Of a stretch of 64,000 nt of DNA, positions 1 to 10,133 are shown one piece after another (within the stretch, counting starts at the first letter, position 1; each line of letters starts with the position of its first letter). The translations under genes and the position numbers were made by a program. This DNA is from Scilla litardierei (lineage: Eukaryota > Streptophyta > Magnoliopsida > Asparagales > Asparagaceae). The stretch covers positions 9,315,878-9,379,877 of the forward strand of contig CM061139.1 of NCBI GenBank assembly GCA_030789695.1. The letters are read 5' to 3'. Under the pieces are notes generated by a model. It saw only the letters and a list, made by a program, of their open reading frames with translations. It made no database searches and had not been told where the DNA came from.

Positions 1-59
1 AGTTTACGATCGACCAAGACCTTCTGCCGGATTGGTCGACGAAAACAACCAAATTGGTC

Positions 60-560
60 GACCAATTATTTGGTCTGCAACTTCTCCCGGCCAGGGCCTC
101 TGCCCTGGCCGAGGCTTGGCCAAGGGCCGGCCAGGGCCTCTGCCCTGGCCGGCCAGGGGCCCTGGCCCCCTCGGCCAGGGCCTCTGCCTTGGCCGAGGCC
201 GGCCAGGCCCTGGCCTCTGCCAGGGCCGGCCAGGCCCTGGCCGAGGCCAGGGCACCGGCCCTGGCCTCTGCCAGGGCCGGCCATGCCCTGGCAGTGGCCA
301 GGGCGCCGGCCCTGGCCACTGCCAGGGCCGGCCCCTGGGCCGGCCACTGCCGGCCTGGCCATGGCCGGCCATGGCTTGGCCATGGCCGGTCATGGCCAAG
401 GCCATTTTTTTTGCCTTGGCCGGCCATGGCCCTTTGGCCATGGCCAGCCTCCCCTTGTGTGGGGTGGCCGCACACCCCCGCCGGTGGGGTTTGCCGCGGT
501 GGTTATTGGCCGTAGCCAACCCCCTCCGCATGGAGAGGGGGGTGCATGGCCTTCATAGCC
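60..560 (-). repeat. GC-rich GGCCAGGGCC-type array in the copia leader
   Basis: Imperfect direct and inverted repeats of GGCCAGGGCC, CTGGCC and GGCCATGGCC make this stretch open in several frames on both strands. It is the reverse complement of the leader array at 43,480-43,900 of the complete copia element and sits between primer site and gag. It also shares the palindrome TTGGTCGACCAA at its far end. I treat the open frames as compositional artefacts. Confidence 0.85.
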
Positions 561-931
561 CATTTGGCCATGGTGCACATGTACTAAAATTCATCTTCCC
601 CGATGGGAATAACCACCACCTTCTTCCTCGATGAAGCACCCGTTCGTCGATGAAGCACCCGTTCGTCGAGAAAGTGGTTATTTTCTAATGGCCATGTGCC
701 AAAAATGAAAAATAACATACTACGTGAACGGCCGGTTCTTCCCGTCACGGAGAGTTCCTACCATATCCGTAATGATAGGAGACCCTAACGTGAAAAGAAC
801 AACCGCTGCGTTCTCTCCGTCACGAAGCGTTCCTACCATATCCGTAATGGTAGGAGACCCATTCGTGAAAAAGACAACGACTCGTTCATAGTTTCGACGG
901 GACGGCGGTTTGACCGGGGCGAACCCGTATG

Positions 932-944
932 GCTTTGATACCAA
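932..944 (-). promoter_or_regulatory. Primer binding site (initiator Met tRNA type)
   Basis: The minus strand reads TTGGTATCAAAGC directly after the LTR. This is one change away from the usual TGGTATCAGAGC complement of plant initiator-Met tRNA. Confidence 0.8.
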
Positions 945-1550
945 TGTCGGATCCTGCCAAAACAGAGTTAGGATCGATAAATAAAGTTGAGACTTACGCT
1001 TGCGTATGCGGCACGGTAGTCTCGGAACTTTGCCTTCGGATTCGCCACGACGGATCGAGTCTTCTCACGAACGGAGTAAGGCTACTAAATCCACAATCTA
1101 AATCTCTACTTTTAGATTAAGAACTTGGATAGAGGGAGAGGAAGTATTTCGGCAGAGCTTCGCTAGAATGAAAATGCATGCAAGAATGCCATGCAAAAGT
1201 GTAATCAAATGGCTAACCCTTGGGTCTTATTTATAGCCCCCAAGGTAGTTATTTTAGGAGTAATTGTTCCTTTGGAACAATTTAACTAAGGTGTACCATC
1301 GTACATGGCATATTATAAGCTTAAGTTGTACCATATGCATGGTACAACATAAGCTTAAGATATTACCCCTTTATTAGCCATATGTCGCATGCACTTATGC
1401 ACATATAATGCGACTTTCCCATCAATCTAGAGATCCTCTCCTCAAGGGAACATATTCCCTTTGCATACGACTTCGTGTACGCGACGTTCGAGGTCCGTAT
1501 TCCCTCGTACATCCCCCACAAGGGTGTACAAACGTCTTCCATATCCAACA
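945..1550 (-). repeat. 5' LTR of the partial copia element
   Basis: The 606-bp LTR has TGTT...GACA ends on the minus strand and matches the U3 start and R-U5 end of the LTRs at 42,382 and 49,690. A TATA-like CTATAAATA lies near 1232-1240 on the minus strand. Unlike the complete copy, its U3 lacks the CCACTCGATAAGTGG array. Confidence 0.87.
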
Positions 1551-1927
1551 ACTTTGACTCCTTCGCTAGCAAGGTCGAAACGCACTATAGGAGAGTTGAG
1601 GATGACCTCACCACGATCATAGACATTTTGAGGACGAGGCACATACCCACCGTGATCCTTGCTCCCGCCCCTCCTTTCAGGCCAAACCCTGTCCCTTCCC
1701 GTGCACCACTCGCTGACCCTCACTCTCAGGCATCTGCAGAGCCTATCACCTCTGCCCCCGAGTTGATTGCGACACTAGCAGACACTTCAGTTGCCGACAC
1801 ACACTTTCACACACTTGTTGACACTCCTGTTGTCTCACTCTCGTTTGAGCCTGCACCACCAGCTGACCCACCGGCCGACACTCTAGTCGAGCCTTCTGCT
1901 GTCGTTCCTGCAACTGGTCCCCAGTAG
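1551..1927 (+). pseudogene. C-terminal fragment of an Athila ORF1-like protein
   Basis: About 125 codons are open up to a TAG at 1925-1927. The product has a short amphipathic stretch (VETHYRRVEDDLTTIIDIL) followed by a Pro/Ala/Thr-rich tail. The Athila-3 ORF1-like gene also ends with a helical stretch and a Pro-rich tail at 21.5-21.8 kb. The N-terminal part is lost to the left-hand copia LTR, so this is a broken gene. The role of ORF1 in this group is unknown. Confidence 0.7.
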
Positions 1928-3260
1928 CGGGACCCATCAACACCTCCAGAGGGTGGTGCTGCTGCTTGATATCACATTTTTGCACCGGTCCCTCCATCAT
2001 ATTCTTCGTGTCCATCTATCTTTTCGGGGTCCTAGTCTCACACAGCTTGGGGGATGACCCATTTTTGCATTTTGCAAATCTCCATCATTTTGCATATGTA
2101 CATATATCATTTGCATCATACCATGTTCTGCATTCCCAGCATTAGTCCATGCATTTGCATCTGCACCCTTTCTTTTATTTGCACAATTTTATTTTCCATT
2201 TATTTTTTATCTTTCTTGCCCGCCCACCCAGCCTGGCCTCATTTCCCTACTTACCAGCGTGTTCTCAGCATTGAGGACACTGATGTGTTTAGCTTGGGGG
2301 ATGAGCGCTATCACTTTTTATTTTTATTTACATATTTTTTTTTAATTTACTCCTTTTTACTTTTATTTTTCACTCATTTCATCCACCTTTTTCTTTTTCT
2401 CACTTAGCATCACGTTTTCCATACTTTTGCATGCTTGTTTTTATTCTTTACTTTCTCCACTTTTCTTCCCCCCTTTTGCTAGATATGTTCCACATGATGA
2501 TATCTCTTATAGCCTCTTAGTATGCAATTGCGATGCTTATTACTTTTGCCATACTAGCTAGAGTATTTCGGTCTTTTGCTGCATGTATGCTTGCATATAC
2601 ATTCTTTTGCTGATTTCTCTATATGAATGCATGAAATAAATTGAAACAGAATGTATGCAGTAATATCTAGTATATGCTTGTTGGAAATGCACCAAGCTTC
2701 ATGAATCATTAGAATATTTGAAGCATCTGCAAGTTGTCTTATTTCACTTCTTACTGCATGCCAGTTATAATTGTATGCTTTACCGCATGTCTTAATTATT
2801 TATTGAGATGAATGAAAATATACTTGCCTGCTTATGAGTTTAGTTAGAGTATTATCCTACTGTACTGTTGTGCACCTCTTATGAGTGAACCGAGTGATTT
2901 ATCATTTCCTTCTCCACATATCTTTATGAATCTCTACATGTCATTTGGTTTCACCCCCTATAGCTACTTATACCGCATCCATGTCCCAAAATTCCCAAAA
3001 GAAAAGTTAGCCTCCAAAAAGCCAATAAAGGAGCCAAAATCAATATATATATCCTATTGCTCCCATCAAAAAATGGTGGAAAAAGAAAAAAATCATTGCC
3101 TATATCCTATTTACATGGAGCTACACATATACTTAGGAAAAAGCCAAAAATTCAATATTTCTATTCCTTAGATGCGACACCTCAAGCTAAGCTTGGGGGG
3201 TGAACCATTTGACCATATGAGTGAGTATGACATTAGAGTGGAGTTGTGCACAATTAGGGA
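1928..3260 (+). other. Non-coding 3' region of Athila-2 with two extra purine tracts
   Basis: AT-rich DNA with no convincing gene. AGCTTGGGGGAT at 2291-2302 follows the phrase ATTGAGGACACTG, and AAGCTTGGGGGGT lies at 3189-3201. Both match the true polypurine tract at 6927-6941 and have counterparts at the same places in Athila-3. Confidence 0.7.
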
Positions 3261-5802
3261 TGTCACGACCCGCTTCCCTAAAATGGAGGCGAGGCGTGAG
3301 AAGTCCGCTCAGACTTGGAGCTGTGAGGCTCCAGTCTGTAAAGCGTCTGGAATAACCACGTATAGGTCCTTGCAAGTGCGTAGCATAACAAAAATAATAA
3401 TAAAAGAAGGAGACAGATAATAAAATTATTTCGATCTCAGAATGTCCATAATAAATTCCAACATCGCAGAAAAGCCGCCAGGCTAAAAGAAAAGAGTCTA
3501 AAAGGCCCAAGCATGGCCAACAGAAATAATCAACGTACAGAAAGAAGGGTGCTATGCACCGACAATCTAACAACAGACTAAGCAGAAAGTAACATAGAAC
3601 TACGTCTCTACGACTGGTCGCCGGTGTCCTCGTACTCCACGTCAACGGTGGTACCAGGCTCGAAGTCAACAAACGCCTCGTCCTCAGCAACGGACTTTGG
3701 CTCGGCAACTAACATGCGACACCCAAAAGTGACGGGGGCTCATGTCAGCAAAGTCTACAAAGACTTTGTGCAAGAAAACTAAAAGGAAAGTAAAACAACC
3801 TAGTAGTTCTAAAAATGTGCGATGACATGGCATTTTAAAGTATGGATGCAATAATTAAATAGATGCGACAAGTATGACATGGCTGCATGTTTAACAAGGC
3901 ACAAGTACATCATGGGATGGGTAGCAAAGCTACTAAACAATCACATGGATTTTTCAAGTCAAGTAAACACGTCGTGTACAGAGATTACGCCTTTTGGCTG
4001 GAGTGGCTGTACAGGCCAACTCCTAAGCTTAAGTGATCGCTTATCCCTACCCCTCCACGTGTATCGAGCATTGGCTTTTGACCAATACATGTAGCCTGCT
4101 TCTGGATCACGAGCCAGGAAGTGTATTTGGCATAGGGTTGTGCCTACAACGCAGGTGCCTAGCCTGAACAAGGAAGTATAGTAGCGTGTGCTACGAATGC
4201 AACATTCAAGCATGGAATGACATTAGGATGCATGGCATGGCAAAGGTATAATTAATGTGCGTACAGATAAGGAAATTAAACGTGACAGGCAAAAATGCAT
4301 GAATGACATGGCAGGGTGACAGATCTAGCTTCGTTGTCAAGCTAAATCTTAAAGTTGCGTCTAGACAGCTATCATTTCACTGTCTAGTCTCTTTTACGCT
4401 AAAAACAAAGGAATGGCCTAAAGCATGGCCTAAACAAAGAACTGGCAAGTTTCACTTGCCTGATCCTGGAGTTCTTGGTGTCGACGAGTCCGTACAGCAA
4501 GCGCGTACGTTTTCTGCGTTATCGGATTTCGATATCAGTTTAAATGGAAAATAACTTATTTAAACAATAAACCTATTTATCCAATCATCTAGGGGGTACT
4601 GTTCATACTACTCAACCCGACTTCTAATTTAATTTATTGGTTAACTAACCTATGGTTGTTTTCATAAAAGAAACAATCATAACTAACTAACAACAATCAT
4701 ATCACCAATACTACCACTTGCTGCATGCAATAACATCCAAATAACAGTATTCATTTTAAGCTGTGTGTTCATGTTCATCAAAAAATGAGGGCTTTTAATA
4801 ATGGGACCATTACTACTAGCTCCCAAACATACATCACGTTATAAGCCCACCATCTAACATATGACATTGACAGGGTAATAAGTAGGACACAGTCTAAATA
4901 TTAAAAACTTTAACTATTAATTAACTAACCCAAACATAACACAGATTATAAGCACTTCAACCTTAGTAATAAAAGGGCATGCTGTAGGTCATATCTAACA
5001 TGAGATTAATAACATCAACTAGGCCTTACATTGAACTAATTATATATATATAGCTTATCAATCATCAAAGGTTCTGATTTGTAAGAACTACCCGTACCAA
5101 CTAACAGGCACAAACTTATCAACTAAACTGATGTTATATACTCAATTACAACTAGCAGCAAGATATAACACTGATCCTGATATCAACCCCAAACAAAATT
5201 AACCTAAGTAATGATCTAACATGTAACAACATCATTCCTCTTTCATTAAAACCACAGTATATCAAACCCTAGTAGTTAATATAAACCTTAACAGATAATA
5301 GAAAAACAAGCTAACCTTAAGATTCTCTCGTTGGTGGTTGCAGGTGAGGGCGAGGGGGACAGCTGAGGGGGAATCCCAAACGGCAGAGGGGCCTGGGGGG
5401 TCGATGGCGGAGGGGAGAGGCGGCCTGCGGCGGCGGCCGCTGTTTGCTGCTGCTGCGAAGTGATGCTGCTGCTGCGGGTTTTCACGGCTGCAGGCGTGTT
5501 TCCGGCGGTTAGGGTGAGGTTCACGGCAGCCTGAGGGGAGGAGATGGTCGGGGGCGAGTTGATGAGGCCGCCGGCGGCAGGTCTTGGCCGGAGAACGCAG
5601 GAACAGCGGCCTCCGGGGGGTTTTGCGTGAATATGAAGGGGCGGCGCAGTTTTGAGGTGTGCTGTGAAAAGAATGGCCCTAGGTCATTTTAAATAGGTTA
5701 GAGGAGAGAAGCACGTGGGCAGAGGCTGAAATCGTGGCCTAGACTTTAGGTTAGGGTAGTTAGGGATTTAAAAATGTTATTATACTATTAAAAACCCAAA
5801 TT

Positions 5803-5849
<47 letters not shown>

Positions 5850-6465
5850 CCTGATGCATGCGGCTAGGCTAGGCAAGGGGTTGGCTACTGTTAGGGTTAT
5901 GTGTAGAATTAAAATTATATTAGAATTGTTATTTAAAATTATTAAAAGCCCAAAACTCACACCCTCACTCTCTCTCATGCGTTGGGTAAGGCCAAAGCTA
6001 GGAAGTGGGCTGGGCTAAGTCAACTCTGATGTAAAATTATTATTAACCAATTATTAGGGAAAACAATGTGATACTTAGGGTTAAATCAATATCTAAACTG
6101 GGTAAAGAGTGAAAGTAGGTCAAACGAAACCCAAAAATTGTGAAATAAATACCGGAGCGACCGCACGGACGAGAGAAACGCAACTAAGAAGACAGATCAC
6201 AAATCCGATGACGAGAAACGAAACTAAAAATAAAAAGGTCTCGCGACAAAAGTGAAAATCGTGACGTCTCCTCAAACAAAGTCAAACCGTAGGAGAACGA
6301 CCCATGAAATGTCGTTCCAAAATAGTTCCAAAATTTAATACTCTCCGAGAGGGTCACAACAACATATCACACCATAGGGTTTGGATACAGATAAGTCTAA
6401 AATAAATATGTGTACGAACAAGACTACGTGCACGACAAAGGTACAAGCGAAAACAGACCGTTACA
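3261..6465 (-). repeat. Solo LTR of a chromovirus-like gypsy element (3.2 kb)
   Basis: The ends are TGTCACGACC (plus-strand left) and CCGTTACA (right), the same termini as the LTRs of gypsy-1 and gypsy-2. It is flanked by AGGGA (3256-3260) and GGGGA (6466-6470), a 5-bp target duplication with one change. No internal region or second LTR is present, so this is a recombined solo LTR. A GC-rich block (5300-5640) downstream of a minus-strand TATTTAAA near 5690 looks like the R-U5 leader. The small open frame there is not a believable gene. Confidence 0.87.
5808..5847. repeat. (TC)n microsatellite
   Basis: About 20 uninterrupted TC dinucleotides inside the solo LTR. Confidence 0.95.
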
Positions 6466-6926
6466 GGGGATTTTTGATAATGATTAAACTTTATGAATAA
6501 CTGCTAGCTATGGAGATTTTTTCAGGAGTTGAGATGAATGTATGAATGTCATGATCCTTTCTATTCTCTTTTGCATGCCTGCTTTGAATCTTATATGCTT
6601 CAGTTATTTCTATTGATTGAAAAGTTCATCGCTAACATTTTCTATACTAGACTCTATGAATTGCATGATGTTGATATAATTTGACTGCATGAATATTGAG
6701 AATTCCCTTTCTTTGATCTTAAACGCTTGCAAATATTATATGAAGCAAAAGATACAAAATTCATGTTAGCATGTGATTTATTTCAAAGCATCGTAATATG
6801 TAGCTAAGGCTTGAGATCTGACTGAATAATCTAGCACTCCCCTCCATCTTCTATTCCGTTTTCTATTTCTTATTTTTATCACCCGGTGAGCCTAGTATTC
6901 GTCTTCCTCGAGGACGAGTAAGAGGT

Positions 6927-6941
6927 AAGCTTGGGGGATTT
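6927..6941 (+). promoter_or_regulatory. Polypurine tract of Athila-2
   Basis: AAGCTTGGGGGATTT lies immediately before the LTR start TGATATGTCC. A second copy is at 8432-8446 in the duplicated unit. It would prime plus-strand DNA synthesis. Confidence 0.82.
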
Positions 6942-8090
6942 TGATATGTCCATATTTTTCAAGTTTTTACCGAATCATTTCATCTCATTTCATATCATAT
7001 TCGCTTCTGAAATCCATATTTTTACATATAAATGCTCTCCTAACGCCATATTCAAGTTTTTTTTGCATAGATTTGTGGAATTTCAGGGATTTTGGAGCGA
7101 ATTGGAGCTGATTCGGGACATGGACACGTCCAGCACGTCCATGACGTCATTGGCAAGGCCCCATGGGAGTTCTCCACAGTTTAGAAGAAGATCGAAGGAG
7201 AGGAGGAGAAGCGAGCGAGAGAAATCCAGAAAAGAGCCTCAGCCATTCAGTTTCCCAGGTGACTCAGGTCGAGTAGCTTATAGCTACTCGGCCAAGCTGA
7301 CACGCAGATACAGCAGGAAACAGATGCGAAGTGACTCGACCGAGCAGCTAGGGACTCGACCGGAGTTGACACCACTGCTACTCGACCGAGTAGGGGGGTT
7401 ACTTGACCGAGTAGCCCGCATCAGAGGCAAGCAAGCAGCAGCGCGGCCAGCGAAGTGACTCGACCGAGCAGCCACCTACTCGGTCGAGTAGCCGACACGC
7501 CCAAGTGACAAATGGGCCCAACTTTCCAGATTTCTGAAAATGACCTGTGGGGTCCCTACCTGTTGTATAAAGACGAATTTCCTTGAATATTTTAGTTATC
7601 AATGTTTTAGAGAATATTGGTAAGAATTTTTGGAGTGAAGCTTGAGATCTAGATCTAGGTTTTGATATTGGAGAAAGACTTTGTTTTTATTGTGTTTCTC
7701 TGGCTTGGAATCATTTGGATCTGATTTCTCTGTGATTTGCTATAGATATACATCGCTTCCGGTACGTATTTCTAACTTTTATATGATTTTGATTATTAAG
7801 ATGAATTCCATGCTAAAAATCCAACCTTCCTTTGTTTTCCCCACCATGTGTGAGTAGTTGTATCTAAGGCTAATGGGTTAGCCCTAGGGTCTTAGTAAAA
7901 AGATGCGAAGCTAGGATTTTTAGGTTGCATTGGACAATAAATGTGGAGTATTTTGGTTGACCTAGCAAAATCCTTAGGAGAACTCGTACGGAGATCGTGC
8001 CCACGGTCGGTGGAATCGATTAGCTTAAGGAGTATCCTCTGGATTTAATTAGGGAGTTAGTGGATTCAACCGAGGCTCGTGACCATACCT
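6942..8090 (+). repeat. Athila-2 3' LTR, first copy, truncated by the duplication
   Basis: Starts TGATATGTCC after the polypurine tract and holds the palindrome array and a TATA-like TATAAAG at 7566-7572. It stops where unit B of the duplication begins, so the U5-side hairpin region is missing. Confidence 0.82.
7258..7495 (+). repeat. ACTCGACCGAGT palindrome array upstream of TATA (copy A)
   Basis: Several copies of CTACTCGACCGAGTAG-like palindromes and half-sites lie 70-310 bp upstream of the TATA-like box at 7566. The core TCGRCCGA resembles the TCGGCCGA core in the Athila-3 LTR. Confidence 0.8.
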
Positions 8091-8756
8091 GATTTGAATC
8101 TTATATGCTTCGGTTATTTCTATTGATTGAAAAGTGCATCGGCAACATTTTCATACTAGACTCTATGAATTGCATGATGTTGATATAATTTGGCTGCATG
8201 AATATTGAGAATTCCCTTTCTTTGATCTTAAACGCTTGCAAGTATTATATGAAGCAAAAGATACGAAATTCATGTTAGCATGTGATTTATTTCAAAGCAT
8301 CGTGATATGTAGCTAAGGCTTGAGATCTGACTGAATAATCTAGCACCCCCTCCATCTTCTATTCCATTTTCTATTTTTTATTTTTATCGCCCGGTGAGCC
8401 TAGTATTCGTCTTCCTCGAGGACGAGTAAGAAAGCTTGGGGGATTTTGATATGTCCATATTTTCCATGCTTTTACCGCATCATTTCATCTCACTTCATAT
8501 CATATTCGTTTCCGAAATCTATATTTTTATATATAAATGCTCTCCTAACGCCATATTCTAGTTTTTGCATAGATTTGTGGATTTTCATGGATTTTGGAGC
8601 GAATTGGAGCTGATTCGGGACATGGACATGTCCAACACGTCCATGACGTCATTGGCAAGGCCCCGTGGGAGTTCTCCAGAGTTTAGAAGAAGATCGGAGG
8701 AGAGGAGGAGAAGCGAGCGAGAGAAATCCAGAAAAGAGCCTCAGTCATTCAGTTTC

Positions 8757-8995
8757 CCAAGTGACTCGGGTCGAGTAGCTTATAGCTACTCGGTCGAGCT
8801 GACACGCAGATACAGCAGGAAATGGATGCGAAGTGATTTGACCGAGCAGCTAGGCGACTCGACCCGAGTTGACACCACTGCTACTTGACCGAGTAGGGGT
8901 TTACTCGACCGAGTAGCCCGCCTCAGAGGCAAGCAAGCAGCAGCGCGGCCAGCGAAGTGACTCGACCGAGTAGCAACCTACTCGGTCGAGTAACC
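8757..8995 (+). repeat. ACTCGACCGAGT palindrome array upstream of TATA (copy B)
   Basis: This is the counterpart of the 7258-7495 array in the duplicated LTR, followed by the TATA-like box at 9068-9074. Individual sites differ by point changes from copy A. Confidence 0.8.
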
Positions 8996-9685
8996 GATGC
9001 GCCCAAGTGACAAATGGGCCCAACTTTCCAGATTTCTAAAAATGACCTGTGGGGTCCCTACCCCTTGTATATAGATGAATTTCCTTGAATATTTTAGTTA
9101 TCAAATGTTTTAGAGAATATTGGTAAGAATTTTTGGAGTGAAGCTTGAGATCTACATCTAGGTTTTAATATTGGAGAAAGACTTTGTTTTTATTGTGTTT
9201 CTCTAGATTGGAATCATTTGGATCTGATTTCTCTATGATTGGCTATAGATCTACATCGCTTCCGGTACATATTTCTAACTTTTATTTGATTTTGATTATT
9301 AAGATGAATTCCATGCTAAAAATCCAACCTTCCTTTGTTTTCCCCACCATGTGTGAGTAGTTGTATCTAAGGCTAACGGGTTAGCCCTAGGATCTTAGTA
9401 AAAAGATGCGAAGCTAGGATTTTTAGGTTGCATTGGACAATAAATGGGGAGTATTTTGGTTGACCTAGCAAAATCCTTAGGAGAACTCGTACTAAGATCG
9501 TGTCCACGATCTGTGGAATCGATTAGCTTAAGGAGTATCCTCTAGATTTAATTAGGGAGTTAGTGGATTCAACCGAGGATCGTGGCCATACCCGGCTCGT
9601 GCCTTGATGAGATCCACCGACGAACTATTTCACTAATTGACGGCTACTTCCATTACGTTAATAAGAGCCACCAAAATACCTCGAA

Positions 9686-9809
9686 GCTCTAACCCACGAG
9701 AGTGGTATGAGTTGAGAGCATTCGAACCACGAAAGTGATGAGATTATTGTAGACCCGTAATGCACATACCGTATGCATTTATCGCACGAGCGGGGTGAGT
9801 ACGGTATGT
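9686..9809 (+). other. Cluster of candidate GNRA-capped stem-loops in Athila-2 U5
   Basis: Three units are seen. CAC-GAGA-GTG (GAGA at 9698-9701) sits inside a longer imperfect GCTCTAAC/GTTGAGAGC pairing. CAC-GAAA-GTG is at 9728-9737. A perfect 10-bp outer stem ACATACCGTA/TACGGTATGT (9764-9809) encloses CAC...GTG with a larger loop. The design resembles the hairpin series in the Athila-3 LTR. Confidence 0.5.
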
Positions 9810-10133
9810 TAGATTCATGTAGCCTTGATGCATGAATTCACTTCCTAGATGCTACAATCCTCATCGACCTCCGATGGTCCTAGTGGCGATTCCTAATGCC
9901 ATAGTCTCTTTATATTGATCAAAACACCACCAACCAAACAATCATTCAAACCGACTGCTACCTCCTTTTGAGATTTAGAAATAACCTGAGATTAATACAC
10001 TGCTACTTTCCCTGTGGGATCGATATATTATATACTATAACTTGACACCGACTGCTTGCGTTCGTGAGCCCGAAATTGATACTTGGGAACCATTCAGCGC
10101 CTGGCATTAATGACACTGCAAGGTGGCTTTTAG

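Larger units (their letters stand above)
1..1550 (-). mobile_element. Ty1/copia element, 5' end only, running off the left edge
   Basis: Read on the minus strand this holds an LTR (945-1550), an initiator-Met-type primer site and a GC-rich leader, in the same order as the complete copia element at 42,382-50,241. It is the same family but clearly diverged. No gag or pol lies inside the window, since the coding part would be left of base 1. The flank just outside the LTR (1551-1555, ACTTT) would be one target duplication, but its partner is out of view. The element interrupts the ORF1-like gene of the surrounding Athila-2 element. Confidence 0.9.
6583..9591 (+). repeat. 1.5-kb tandem duplication of the Athila-2 3' end
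   Basis: Unit A (6583-8090) and unit B (8093 to about 9591) each contain about 350 bp of internal 3' region, the polypurine tract and about 1.15 kb of LTR. The LTR starts are 1,505 bp apart (6942 and 8447). The copies differ by scattered substitutions and small indels. CCTG precedes the repeated TTTGAATC (with one base between) at both the start of unit A and the junction, hinting at microhomology. Confidence 0.88.
1551..10080 (+). mobile_element. Athila-2: 3' part of an Athila-like Ty3/gypsy element
   Basis: It contains the C-terminal end of an ORF1-like gene, a long non-coding 3' region with repeated AAGCTTGGGGGA tracts, a polypurine tract and a TGATATG-type LTR. The order and several short blocks match Athila-3 (21.8-25.7 kb), but the sequence is a different family. 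The 5' part is cut off by the copia insertion. A solo gypsy LTR lies inside (3261-6465) and the 3' end is tandemly duplicated. The right boundary is uncertain by about 40 bp. Confidence 0.82.
8447..10080 (+). repeat. Athila-2 3' LTR, second (fuller) copy
   Basis: Starts TGATATGTCC. TATA-like TATATAG is at 9068-9074. The 3' end contains the phrase CCCTGTGGGATCGATA, resembling the CCCTGTGTTCGATA near the end of the Athila-3 LTR. The exact terminus is not resolved and lies within about 10,045-10,090. Confidence 0.75.

Noticed and set aside
4..634. Overlapping open frames of 100-200 codons on both strands (also at 43,352-44,190)
   Set aside because: They are made by the GC-rich GGCCAGGGCC repeats; products are Gly/Pro/Ala/Trp low-complexity and the same DNA is a copia leader.
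5288..5524. 78-codon minus-strand frame with Gln and Ala runs
   Set aside because: It lies in the GC-rich leader part of a solo LTR, with no homology I recognise.
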